Below, piece after piece: positions 25,496-34,107 of a DNA stretch of 51,396 nt. This DNA is from Clostridiales bacterium (GTDB lineage Bacteria > Bacillota > Clostridia > Oscillospirales > Oscillospiraceae), in the NCBI GenBank assembly GCA_012520295.1, contig JAAYOP010000050.1, positions 1 to 51,396 of the forward strand. Direction: 5' to 3'. Position 1 is the stretch's first letter, and each line of letters starts with the position of its first letter. The position numbers were made by a program, and so were the translations under genes. The notes beneath the pieces are model-generated. The model did no database searches. It saw only the letters and a program-made list of their open reading frames with translations, and was not told the origin of the DNA.

Positions 25496-27478
25496 ATGAA
25501 TAACGCAAAAAAATTTATGAAGAAAGCATATGATATTCTTGACAGAAAGCCTATAGTATTCATACTGGCTCTATCGTTTTTACTCAACTGCTTCATAGAA
25601 ATCATGGGAAGGAGATCGTTTAATGATTTTCTCTCTTATATAATAAAAAGGCCACATCTTTTCCTGCTCAACTGCTTTATTATCATGTGTACATACCTGA
25701 TAATACTGCTGATTCGGCGAAGGGCATTCATGGTTATTTTGGTTTCGGTTATATGGCTTGGCTGCGGCATCACAAACTGTTCGCTGATGTTTTTGCGTTC
25801 TCTTCCCTTCACAGCCCGGGATATATTCCTTGTCTATGACGGGCTGAGAGTCGCAAAGGCTTATTTCGCAATAATTGACATTGTTTTGCTTGCCCTGGGG
25901 ATTTTGGCGCTGATACTACTGCTTATTCTGGGCTACATAAAGCTTCCCAAATGCAATAAGCCGGCAAAGTACCTGCGCTCCTTAGTTACCATCTCATCCT
26001 TATTTCTCGTGCTGCTGTTTATAACCACCGTCATCACCGGTGATATAGCCCTCGCCTCCGATTTTGACAATATCAATGCGGCATATGAAGAATGCGGCTT
26101 TGCCTTTTGCTTTGCCAGCAGCATCTTTGACGCAGGCATAAACAAGCCTGACGGATATAGCCGTGAAGCAATAGACAATATTAAGAAAAGTATCGGAAAT
26201 GATTTCACCAAAGGGAAAACAAAGCCCAATATAATATATGTTCAGCTGGAATCCTTTTTTGACCCTGCCACAATAAAGGGTCTTGAATACTCAAAAAACC
26301 CTATTGAGAATTTCTCAAGACTCAGGGAGGAGTACCCGTCGGGCTATCTTGCTGTTCCCTCACTGGGGGCGGGCACGGTTAATACCGAGTTTGAGGTTTT
26401 GACCGGCATGAGTGTGGACTTTTTCGGTGTGGGCGAGTATCCCTATGACTCTACCCTGAGAGACAGGACCTGCGAGAGCCTGGCATACAACCTGAGAGAC
26501 ATGGGATATACCGCCCATGCCATACATAACCACGAAGGGACGTTTTATTCAAGACATATAGTATACTCAAATCTGGGCTTCGATACTTTCACAAGCCTGG
26601 AGTATATGAAAGGCGTTGAATACACCGAAACGGGATGGGCAAAGGACGCCGTCCTGACAGACTGTATCGTGGACTGCCTTAATTCCACTGAAAACACAGA
26701 CTTTATATTCACGGTTACCGTTCAGGGCCATGGAAAATACCCTGACGACTATGAAGACAGTCCCATAACCATCGAAAGCTTTGATGGTGAAAATATGCCT
26801 GCTCCCAATGCTCTTGAGTATTATCTGTGTCAGCTTGAGGAAACGGACAGGTTTATCGGAGATTTGATAAGAAAACTGGAAAACAACCCGGAAAAGACTG
26901 TCGTTGTTTTCTACGGTGACCATCTCCCCACCCTGGGTCTTCTTCCCGAGCATCATAAAACAGGCTCTCTGTACAATACCGAGTATGTGATTTGGAGCAA
27001 TTTCGAACTGGAGGGAAGGGACAAAAATCTGTATGCCTACGAGCTTTCAGCTCACCTTCTTGACATGCTGGGTATTCACCAGGGAACCATATTCCGCCTC
27101 CACCAGAGCTGCACAGGAAACGAGGATTACTATTCATCCCTTGAAATGTTGGAATATGACATACTCTTCGGCGAAAAATACATCTACGGCGGTAAATCTC
27201 CTTTTGAGCCCACTGATTTGAAGCTGGGCATAAAGAAAATCAGCTTAACCTCAGTCTTTTACGACGGCGCCCTGACACATGCTTCCGGAAGCGGCTTTAC
27301 ACCTTTCAGCGCGATATATATAAACGGCAGCCGCAAAGACACCCGCTACATAAACTCCGGACTGCTCTCAACACGCTATGATATCCGGGAGGGAGATAAA
27401 GTTACCGTATGCCAGACTGATTCTGACAGGGTTATCCTCAGTTCCACCGATGAAATCACATATGTATCCACTTCCTGA
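25496..27478 (+). CDS. LTA synthase family sulfatase-fold membrane protein
   Basis: 660-residue protein with about five N-terminal membrane helices, then an extracellular alkaline-phosphatase/sulfatase-fold domain. Visible landmarks of the LtaS family are the metal ligand in VQLESFF, the catalytic threonine in GAGTVNTEF (about residue 294), the FTVTVQGHGKYP segment and FYGDHLP with metal-binding Asp and His. An extra beta-rich C-terminal region of about 100 residues follows the enzyme domain. Such enzymes transfer glycerol-phosphate from phosphatidylglycerol to build lipoteichoic acid or modify other surface polymers. I choose the ATG at 25496, with AGAGG nine bases upstream; a TTG at 25460, preceded by AAAGGG, is a possible alternative. 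Confidence 0.9.
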   Translation: MNNAKKFMKKAYDILDRKPIVFILALSFLLNCFIEIMGRRSFNDFLSYIIKRPHLFLLNCFIIMCTYLIILLIRRRAFMVILVSVIWLGCGITNCSLMFLRSLPFTARDIFLVYDGLRVAKAYFAIIDIVLLALGILALILLLILGYIKLPKCNKPAKYLRSLVTISSLFLVLLFITTVITGDIALASDFDNINAAYEECGFAFCFASSIFDAGINKPDGYSREAIDNIKKSIGNDFTKGKTKPNIIYVQLESFFDPATIKGLEYSKNPIENFSRLREEYPSGYLAVPSLGAGTVNTEFEVLTGMSVDFFGVGEYPYDSTLRDRTCESLAYNLRDMGYTAHAIHNHEGTFYSRHIVYSNLGFDTFTSLEYMKGVEYTETGWAKDAVLTDCIVDCLNSTENTDFIFTVTVQGHGKYPDDYEDSPITIESFDGENMPAPNALEYYLCQLEETDRFIGDLIRKLENNPEKTVVVFYGDHLPTLGLLPEHHKTGSLYNTEYVIWSNFELEGRDKNLYAYELSAHLLDMLGIHQGTIFRLHQSCTGNEDYYSSLEMLEYDILFGEKYIYGGKSPFEPTDLKLGIKKISLTSVFYDGALTHASGSGFTPFSAIYINGSRKDTRYINSGLLSTRYDIREGDKVTVCQTDSDRVILSSTDEITYVSTS

Positions 27479-27547
27479 CCTGTATAGGATGGGGAGGGTA
27501 TTTCCAGTAAAATCCCGTGTCAACCTGATAATTTTAGCGCCAATTGG

Positions 27548-27580
27548 AAGGGTGTGCAGCGATTGCAGCACACCCTTTTG
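27548..27580. terminator. Terminator between the LTA-synthase gene and selA
   Basis: 10-bp stem AAGGGTGTGC/GCACACCCTT (27548-27557 with 27568-27577) followed by TTTTG, between two convergent genes. It can serve both strands. Confidence 0.8.
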
Positions 27581-27596
27581 CTATTTGATGTTAATG

Positions 27597-28988
27597 CTAC
27601 TCTCCATTATACGCGGAGCCTATGGCCTCCACTACTGCCTCCTCATCTCCGGGAAGAAGGGTGCGCAGAGAAACCAACGCCGCTCCGTCATTAATCCGGA
27701 TTATCACCGGTATGCGCCCCATTCGCAGCCGCTCATCCAATTCATGAACCGATATCCCCTCCGGCATGACAGCCACCGCCCATCCCGGAAGGGGCATATT
27801 CGGCAAGGAACCGCCCCCCGTTTCGTCTTCCGTCCTGCAAACCTCCACTTTCCAGCTGGGACATACGGAGCGGAGGCGTTCCGCCAAGGACAAGGCCCGG
27901 CGCCGCAACTGCTCCGGTTCCGCCGAAAGCATTGCGAGAACGGGAATACGGCGGCACGCCTCGCCGGGATAGCGACAGAGGCGAAGGGTCGCCTCAAGGG
28001 CCGAAATTGTCAGCTTATCGGAACGGACTATGCGAGCCAGCGGATGCTTTTTTATGGCGGCAATATAGTCCTCCCGCCCCGCGATAATGCCCGACTGCGC
28101 TGTACCCATAAGCTTGTCTCCGGAAAAACATATAATATCTGAGCCCGCCTGGATTCCGCTCCGGGCGGTCTCTCCTTCCGGTAGTCCCAACAGCTTTGGC
28201 TCAACCATAAAGCATGAACCCATATCATATAAAACGGGCAGCCCCTTTTCCCTGCCGAAAGCGGCAAGTTCGTCTATCGTAACCGACTCGGTAAAGCCCA
28301 CGATCTCATAATTGCTTGTGTGTACCTTGAGTAATACTTCAGCGCCTTTCTCAACGGCTGCGGCATAGTCCCTGAGCCGGGTTTTGTTGGTAGTGCCCAC
28401 TTCCATGAGCTCCGCGCCGCTTTGCTCCATGATTTCCGGTATCCGGAAAGAGCCGCCAATCTCCACCAGCTCTCCCCGGGATATGGCCACCCGCTTTCCT
28501 TTGGCTACAGTCAGCAGCATCAAAAATACGGCCGCGGCGTTGTTGTTGACAACCATGGCGGCCTTTGCGCCGGTCAATTCGCATATTAAGCTCTCAACAT
28601 GGGAGTACCGGCTGCCTCGCTTCCCTGTCTTCAAATCGTATTCCAGGTTGCAGTATCTGCCGTATATCCCGGCGGCATCGGAATACAGCGGCATACCAAG
28701 GGGAGCTCGTCCCAGATTGGTGTGCAAAACTATGCCTGTGGCGTTTATAAGGCCGCGCAGACTCGGGATTTTATCCTCTTCCACCTTGATGAGTATACGC
28801 CGGGCGCATTCATCAAGGGCAGGCAATTCGCGCAGAGTACCTTCTAAAACTTTACTGCGCAGTTCGCCTAAAAGCTCCCGCGCCGCCCGTTTGACACGCT
28901 CACGCTCCAGCCCCTCAAAAAGCTCATGATTTATCAGGCTGTTCATATCCGGGATATCTTTTAAAATATTGTTTTCCATTACACCCAT
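27597..28988 (-). CDS. selA: L-seryl-tRNA(Sec) selenium transferase
   Basis: 463-residue PLP enzyme that converts Ser-tRNA(Sec) to Sec-tRNA(Sec) with selenophosphate. Length matches E. coli SelA. Hallmarks include INATGIVLHTNLGRAPL (about residues 81-97), VVNNNAAAV, SRGELVEIGGSFRIP and the PLP lysine in SGDKLMGTAQSGI (Lys292). Two near-adjacent ATG starts exist (28988 and 28979), neither with a strong ribosome binding site. It is transcribed divergently from the tRNA-Sec/selB side across about 300 bases. selD, needed to make selenophosphate, is not in the window. Confidence 0.97.
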   Translation of the reverse strand: MGVMENNILKDIPDMNSLINHELFEGLERERVKRAARELLGELRSKVLEGTLRELPALDECARRILIKVEEDKIPSLRGLINATGIVLHTNLGRAPLGMPLYSDAAGIYGRYCNLEYDLKTGKRGSRYSHVESLICELTGAKAAMVVNNNAAAVFLMLLTVAKGKRVAISRGELVEIGGSFRIPEIMEQSGAELMEVGTTNKTRLRDYAAAVEKGAEVLLKVHTSNYEIVGFTESVTIDELAAFGREKGLPVLYDMGSCFMVEPKLLGLPEGETARSGIQAGSDIICFSGDKLMGTAQSGIIAGREDYIAAIKKHPLARIVRSDKLTISALEATLRLCRYPGEACRRIPVLAMLSAEPEQLRRRALSLAERLRSVCPSWKVEVCRTEDETGGGSLPNMPLPGWAVAVMPEGISVHELDERLRMGRIPVIIRINDGAALVSLRTLLPGDEEAVVEAIGSAYNGE

Positions 28989-29292
28989 TCCGTAGTCATA
29001 ATGTCATTACATAGTCTGATACAAATAATAACATGCCCATTGGATTTGTCAACCTATGCAATTAATGGACATATCACCGATATTTTCAAGCCTGTTCCTT
29101 GACATGAATATGTCCATTTGCTAATGTAAGAAACGCTAGGAAAAAGTGAGGATTATATGCATTGTTTGGGCAGTGTTGCCAATATCTTGTAGTCAGCCCC
29201 AGAAAACTGCCGGCATATCTATGGAACAAAAAGGATTGGGACTCGTCAAAATAAGGAGAATATGGCCACAACGGCCATAATAACTGATATAT
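28989..29292. promoter_or_regulatory. Divergent control region between selA and the tRNA-Sec gene
   Basis: About 300 bases without a gene. It contains a perfect 11-bp inverted repeat, AATGGACATAT (29064-29074) and ATATGTCCATT (29108-29118). A candidate plus-strand -35 TTGACA (29099-29104) lies beside the second arm, with a weak -10 TAATGT (29122-29127) after 17 bases. The second arm fills the spacer, as an operator would. Confidence 0.5.
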
Positions 29293-29391
29293 GGGGGTGG
29301 ATCCGGCCTGGTGGCCGGCCCGGACTTCAAATCCGGCCGTGAGGCAGCGTGGGCTGTCTCAGGTGTGTTCGATTCGCACACATCCCCGCCA
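29293..29391 (+). tRNA. selC: tRNA-Sec (anticodon TCA)
   Basis: 99-base tRNA with CCA encoded (29389-29391). Anticodon stem CCGGA/TCCGG (29320-29324, 29332-29336) encloses the loop CTTCAAA with anticodon TCA (29327-29329). Typical tRNA-Sec features are present: a 6-bp D stem CCGGCC/GGCCGG with a 4-base loop (29303-29318), a long variable arm (GAGGCAGC/GCTGTCTC), a T arm with loop TTCGATT, an extended acceptor stem (7 of 8 pairs, one G-U) and discriminator G. Confidence 0.97.
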
Positions 29392-29444
29392 AACAAACAG
29401 ATTAACGGTTAATAAGCTTTGAGCGTGGGAAGGTGGATGGACGG

Positions 29445-31340
29445 ATGAAGCATATTATTCTCGGCACCGCAGGCCATGTGGACCATGGCAAAACCACGCT
29501 TGTGCGTTACATAACCGGGGTCAATACAGACCGGTTTAAAGAGGAGCTCTCCCGGGGCATTACCATTGATCTTGGCTTTGCCCCTTTCACACTCCCTGAC
29601 GGGCAGCGCATAGGCATTGTTGATGTTCCGGGACACGAAAGGTTTATAAAAAACATGCTTGCCGGTGCCACCGGTATAGATATCGTTCTTTTTGTCATCG
29701 CGGCCGATGAGGGTGTTATGCCCCAGACCCGGGAGCATATGGATATTCTGCGCCTGCTGGGTGTGAACCGAGGTGTTGTGGTCCTGACCAAGATAGATGC
29801 GGTGGATGAGGAATGGATGGAGCTTGTGCGGGAAGATGTGGGCGAATTTCTCAGGGAAAGTCCTCTGAAGGATGCGCCGGTGCTGGGGGTTTCTTCCGTA
29901 ACCGGAGAGGGAATTCCGGAACTTCTGGACGCCATTAGCCGGCTATGCGCTCAGGTGCAGGAGCGCTCCTCGGCGGGTATATGCCGTCTGGCCATAGACA
30001 GGGTGTTTACCATGTCGGGGTTCGGAACCGTTGTTACAGGCACTCTTTGGGGAGGCACTATCAGCCAGGGGGATAACCTGGAATTGCTTCCTGCAAGAAA
30101 ACAGGCGCGTGTGCGTTCCCTTCAGGTTCACGGAGAAAAGCGGGATGAGGTCTACGCGGGAGAGCGTGTGGCCGTTAATCTAATCGGCGTTGAAAAAGAC
30201 TCTGCTGAGCGCGGCAGTTGGCTTGCAACTCCCGGAGCGCTGCGGGAGAGCCGCCGCATCGACCTTCGGCTGGAGCTTCTCAGCAGCGCTCCGAAGATTT
30301 CACAGCGCACCCGGGTCCATGTTCACCATGGAACTACTGAAGTGTTGGCTCGTATAATCCTTTTGGACCGTGATGCACTGGCGCCCGGCGAAAGCTGTTT
30401 TGCCCAGCTGGAGCTGGAAAAACCCTTGTCCACACTGGCTGGAGACCGGGTCGTTGTACGCTTTTATTCCCCGGTGTTTACAATTGGCGGTGGTATTGTT
30501 CTGGATGCCGCCGCTTCAAAGTATAAACGCCGTTTCATGGAATATGAGCTGTCCAGACTCGCCGCCCTCTACAGCGGTGATCCGGAACAAATCCTTTTAA
30601 TATCAATGAAAAAGGACATTAATCCGTGGCAGATCAAGCACATCGCCTCATACTTGCAGATAAGCCAGCAGGATGCCGCGGAGCTGGCCCAAAAGATGGA
30701 CCACAAAGGTCAGCTGCTGTCACTGGGAAACGGGTATTATTTCCCGACTGAGGGGGCGGAAAAGCTGCGGGAAAATCTGACCTCATGGCTGGAGGGATAC
30801 TTTAAACGCTATCCTATGCGCTTTGGCGCGCCTAAAAAAGAGGTTGCGCAGAACCATTTCCCGAAAATGGAACAGAAGCAGCAACGTGCAGTGTTCCAGT
30901 ATCTGGACAGCGCCGGTGGTTTTGAGCAGGATGAGACAATGATATGGCTTGTCGGCTGGAAGCCTGAAATAAACGCGGCCCAGGAAGAGATCATCGTCGG
31001 CATCCGCAAACTGTATCAACAGGCGCCATTCTCCCCTCCCCTATGGTCCGAAGCGGCTGCCGCCTTTAATATACCGGACAGGGAGCAGGGCGAGTTTTTG
31101 CAGTGGTTCCTGCGCAGCGGTGAGATGGTGCGCATCTCCGACAATGTTGTGTATACTCGCGACGCGTTAAAGAAAGCCGAAGCAACTCTTCGCGAGAATT
31201 TTTCCGAAGGTTATACCCTGGCGCAGGCCAGGGACGTTCTGGAAACGACCAGGAAATACGCACAGCAAATCGTTGAATACTTTGACCTTACTAAGGTCAC
31301 CTACTGGGATGGAGAGAGACATATATGGCATGTCTTTTAA
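29445..31340 (+). CDS. selB: Selenocysteine-specific elongation factor SelB
   Basis: 631-residue translation factor that delivers Sec-tRNA(Sec) to UGA codons and binds the SECIS hairpin. GTPase motifs are clear: [29 protein letters not shown] and LTKID. EF-Tu-like domains 2 and 3 and a C-terminal winged-helix array (about residues 380-631) follow; the last winged helices bind SECIS RNA. I choose the ATG at 29445, giving [17 protein letters not shown] as in other SelB proteins; an ATG at 29433 adds four residues. It follows the tRNA-Sec gene by about 50 bases, probably in one transcript, and the two exported paralogues follow downstream. Confidence 0.97.
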   Translation: MKHIILGTAGHVDHGKTTLVRYITGVNTDRFKEELSRGITIDLGFAPFTLPDGQRIGIVDVPGHERFIKNMLAGATGIDIVLFVIAADEGVMPQTREHMDILRLLGVNRGVVVLTKIDAVDEEWMELVREDVGEFLRESPLKDAPVLGVSSVTGEGIPELLDAISRLCAQVQERSSAGICRLAIDRVFTMSGFGTVVTGTLWGGTISQGDNLELLPARKQARVRSLQVHGEKRDEVYAGERVAVNLIGVEKDSAERGSWLATPGALRESRRIDLRLELLSSAPKISQRTRVHVHHGTTEVLARIILLDRDALAPGESCFAQLELEKPLSTLAGDRVVVRFYSPVFTIGGGIVLDAAASKYKRRFMEYELSRLAALYSGDPEQILLISMKKDINPWQIKHIASYLQISQQDAAELAQKMDHKGQLLSLGNGYYFPTEGAEKLRENLTSWLEGYFKRYPMRFGAPKKEVAQNHFPKMEQKQQRAVFQYLDSAGGFEQDETMIWLVGWKPEINAAQEEIIVGIRKLYQQAPFSPPLWSEAAAAFNIPDREQGEFLQWFLRSGEMVRISDNVVYTRDALKKAEATLRENFSEGYTLAQARDVLETTRKYAQQIVEYFDLTKVTYWDGERHIWHVF

Positions 31341-31467
31341 TATATGTCATAAATTTGAAAGGAGGAGAGCCGCCAAAATCCCAATACTAGGAGGTGCTTA
31401 TCGGAGAAAGAATAGTCGGCAAAGGAAACTATCATGTGCCAACACATAATAGTAAGGAGGTTGACCT

Positions 31468-34053
31468 TTGAAAAAGAAACGACTGGCAATAGTGCTGGGT
31501 TTCATTATAGTAATCGCAGTATTGGCCGCAGTTATAATTCCCCTCTACGGTTCGGCCACTGTATCAATAAAGGTTCTCAATCCCCTGGGACAAATCGAAC
31601 CGATTAAAAACCAGCCCCTGGCGGAGCGGTTAAGTGAGCTTGGAGGCAAACGCATTGCTCTGGTCTATTACGCAAAAGCCCTCAGCCCACAATCCACACG
31701 CGCCATCGGTAACCTGCTGGCCGACAAGTATCCGGGAATAGAGATAACGGAGTATAACATCGGCAGCGCAATCGGTGCCAGGCCACTGGGAAATTATGAG
31801 ACCCTTGCCGAGCATGACGCTGTTATACTCGGGGTTGCCGACTGCTCCCTCAGTGCCTGGTGGGGCGCCTATCACACAAAGATGGTAGAAGCCCTCGGCA
31901 CCCCTGCCGTATTACTTATACATGAATTGTTTGAGGATGCGCATATCGCCGGCGGGCTGGACAATGGCTTTACCGGCGCACGAAAGGCTGTGATTGACAG
32001 CGGAATATACAGCCGCGCCCTCACCATTTTGCGAGACACAAATGTGGATTATCTGGAAGAGGCTTTTGGCAAGTCCACATCGGAACATGAAGCCCTTTTA
32101 AAACAGGTGGAAACGGCTCTGACCGGCAGCTTGACATCCGCGGAAAAAAATCCGCCGGCTATAACGCCTGCTCAGCTGGCGGGCTGGACTTCCGGCGACC
32201 CGACGGCTCAGACAATCACAATCAAAGCGGCAGACGAAGTCAGAGCCGCGCTGGAATTTAACAGTTTGGCCATGGAGCTGGGCTTCGGCGATGGATTGCC
32301 TCTCATTATGCCTCTGCCGGAGCTTGTGGATGAAATGCTGGCCGCCACGACTCGAGACCGTGACGAAGTTTTGGGGAAGGTTATGCCCAGGGGCGGTATC
32401 ATAACCGTTGAGAAAGTTGCGATTAACTCTGTCATGGCCGGCGCGAGGCCCGAGTACTTCCCGGCTATCCTGGCCGCAATGGAAGCGTATGCAACCTCAT
32501 GGGAAGACGCAAACCTGCTCTATCACACTCTGACATCAAGCGATAATTTCAGCCTGATGCTGCTGTTCAGCGGCCCTGTAGTGGAGGAACTGGGCATATC
32601 CGGCCGCTGGGGACAGCTCAGCAGCGGCAATGAAGCAAATAACGCAATCGGACGCGCCGTAAGGCTTAGTATCCGCAACATCGGACTGAACAGAACCAAT
32701 GTAACTGACGGCACGGCAAGGCAAGGGCGTCAGAACGACCATGCCCTGACGGTGTTTGGCGAGGAGGAGTATCTCCTTCCGGAAGGATGGGAGCGCCATC
32801 ACGAGTTGATGGGCTTTGACCGGGAGCAAAGTACCGTAACCCTCCTGGGCTACTACGCGCCGAACATGTATTCAGCCATGGGCGGAGTCAATGCCGAATT
32901 CGTGCCGAAGGATGTTGTTTCAAGTGTGGCGTTTGCCGCCGGCAGGGCCAATATCAGCATCGCAACGATACCGAGAAACGTAGCGGTGCTGCTGCAAAAC
33001 GGGCTGGGCCCGACCGGCGACAGAATAGAAAACAAGACCGAACTGATAACCAGGGTAATGGGATACACCGGCGGCAGCCAATATTTGATATGGCCAGTAG
33101 TGGTCGGAGATCCGGAAAGCGCCCGGGTTTACACGGGCGGCCATGGCCAATTCGGTATGGCCCCCTCCAAGTTCTACGGTGTGCAGGCCTTCCGGACACA
33201 GCTTATTACAGGCGCTACAAAAACTGAAGCCGGACGGGATAAAACCGCACCGGGAGCGCCCACAGACGTTAAGGTTTATTATAAGGACGGAAAGGCAGTT
33301 GTGTTCTGGAGCGCCCCGGAGGGCGGCGACGCCGGACTGAGATATCAGGTTTCCTACACCGGCGGTGCCGCAGGAGGTATGGCAAACCCGGGAGGCGTCT
33401 TGCCTGACACAGGCTCACCGACACCCCCTCCCCCGCCCGCCGCTACGCTGGATTTCAAAAAACCGGCCGAGCTTGAAAGCGCCTTTGAGATTGGAGTATG
33501 GCCCCGGGACCCGGGTACCTATGACCCAGCGCTTGACGGGCAGGGTATAATTGCGGGCACCCTTGTCTTCGGTTTGTTTGACAGTAATTATATGCATATA
33601 ACCCCGCCAAGCAAAGTAGCAGGATATACATTGGCCGAAAGCCCCGCTTCTATGACAGCCGGCACCTATTACATACTATATGGCTCCAGCGGCTTCAACT
33701 ACGTTCTCATCATGCCTGACTCCCAGGTAGAAGCGGCGCCGCCTCTGGTATATACCCCCGCTCCCTTAGACAGCTCTCACAACAACTTCCCCGCATGGAT
33801 AGACGTGCCGGAGGGAGCTATGAGCGTTATAATTCCAGATGTTAAACCGGATGACATGTATTACAACAACTTCTGGGTACGCGCACTCGACGACGGGGTT
33901 AAAAACTCAGTCGCGGTAGATGATGCCGGTGGGATCAAGCTGGATACCGGCGCCAGCGGACGGGGCGCCTGGGCAAAGGCTGAAGTTGTTTCAGCACCGG
34001 GAACCACTGCGTCATCATTACCCACATTGCCCGGCAGCGGCTATAATCCTTAA
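31468..34053 (+). CDS. Exported UGSC-like protein, cysteine paralogue of the downstream selenoprotein
   Basis: 861-residue protein with an N-terminal hydrophobic segment (residues 5-27) that is a signal peptide or anchor. Residues of about 35-230 form a UGSC-like domain with LNPLGQIEP and GVADCSLSAWWGAYHTK, in which Cys126 aligns with the Sec of the next gene. The +3 position, cysteine in UGSC proteins, is serine here (Ser129). A second domain begins near 270 with GFGDGLPLIMP and VAINSVMAGARPEYFP; I remember such DGLP domains near UGSC proteins but cannot confirm it. A fibronectin-III-like segment starts near 595, followed by a proline linker and a beta-rich tail ending in SGRGAW. TTG start with AAGGAGG seven bases upstream. 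It follows selB by 127 bases and is a tandem paralogue of the next gene. Biochemical role unknown. Confidence 0.85.
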   Translation: MKKKRLAIVLGFIIVIAVLAAVIIPLYGSATVSIKVLNPLGQIEPIKNQPLAERLSELGGKRIALVYYAKALSPQSTRAIGNLLADKYPGIEITEYNIGSAIGARPLGNYETLAEHDAVILGVADCSLSAWWGAYHTKMVEALGTPAVLLIHELFEDAHIAGGLDNGFTGARKAVIDSGIYSRALTILRDTNVDYLEEAFGKSTSEHEALLKQVETALTGSLTSAEKNPPAITPAQLAGWTSGDPTAQTITIKAADEVRAALEFNSLAMELGFGDGLPLIMPLPELVDEMLAATTRDRDEVLGKVMPRGGIITVEKVAINSVMAGARPEYFPAILAAMEAYATSWEDANLLYHTLTSSDNFSLMLLFSGPVVEELGISGRWGQLSSGNEANNAIGRAVRLSIRNIGLNRTNVTDGTARQGRQNDHALTVFGEEEYLLPEGWERHHELMGFDREQSTVTLLGYYAPNMYSAMGGVNAEFVPKDVVSSVAFAAGRANISIATIPRNVAVLLQNGLGPTGDRIENKTELITRVMGYTGGSQYLIWPVVVGDPESARVYTGGHGQFGMAPSKFYGVQAFRTQLITGATKTEAGRDKTAPGAPTDVKVYYKDGKAVVFWSAPEGGDAGLRYQVSYTGGAAGGMANPGGVLPDTGSPTPPPPPAATLDFKKPAELESAFEIGVWPRDPGTYDPALDGQGIIAGTLVFGLFDSNYMHITPPSKVAGYTLAESPASMTAGTYYILYGSSGFNYVLIMPDSQVEAAPPLVYTPAPLDSSHNNFPAWIDVPEGAMSVIIPDVKPDDMYYNNFWVRALDDGVKNSVAVDDAGGIKLDTGASGRGAWAKAEVVSAPGTTASSLPTLPGSGYNP

Positions 34054-34107
34054 GGCGAGACAGCTGATGTTTGTGAAAACTTTTAAAACAGATAAGGAGG
34101 ATTATCC

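Noticed and set aside
31341-31467. Small peptide gene between selB and the first paralogue
   Set aside because: An AGGAGG-like site is present at 31391, but no ATG, GTG or TTG starts a credible frame after it.
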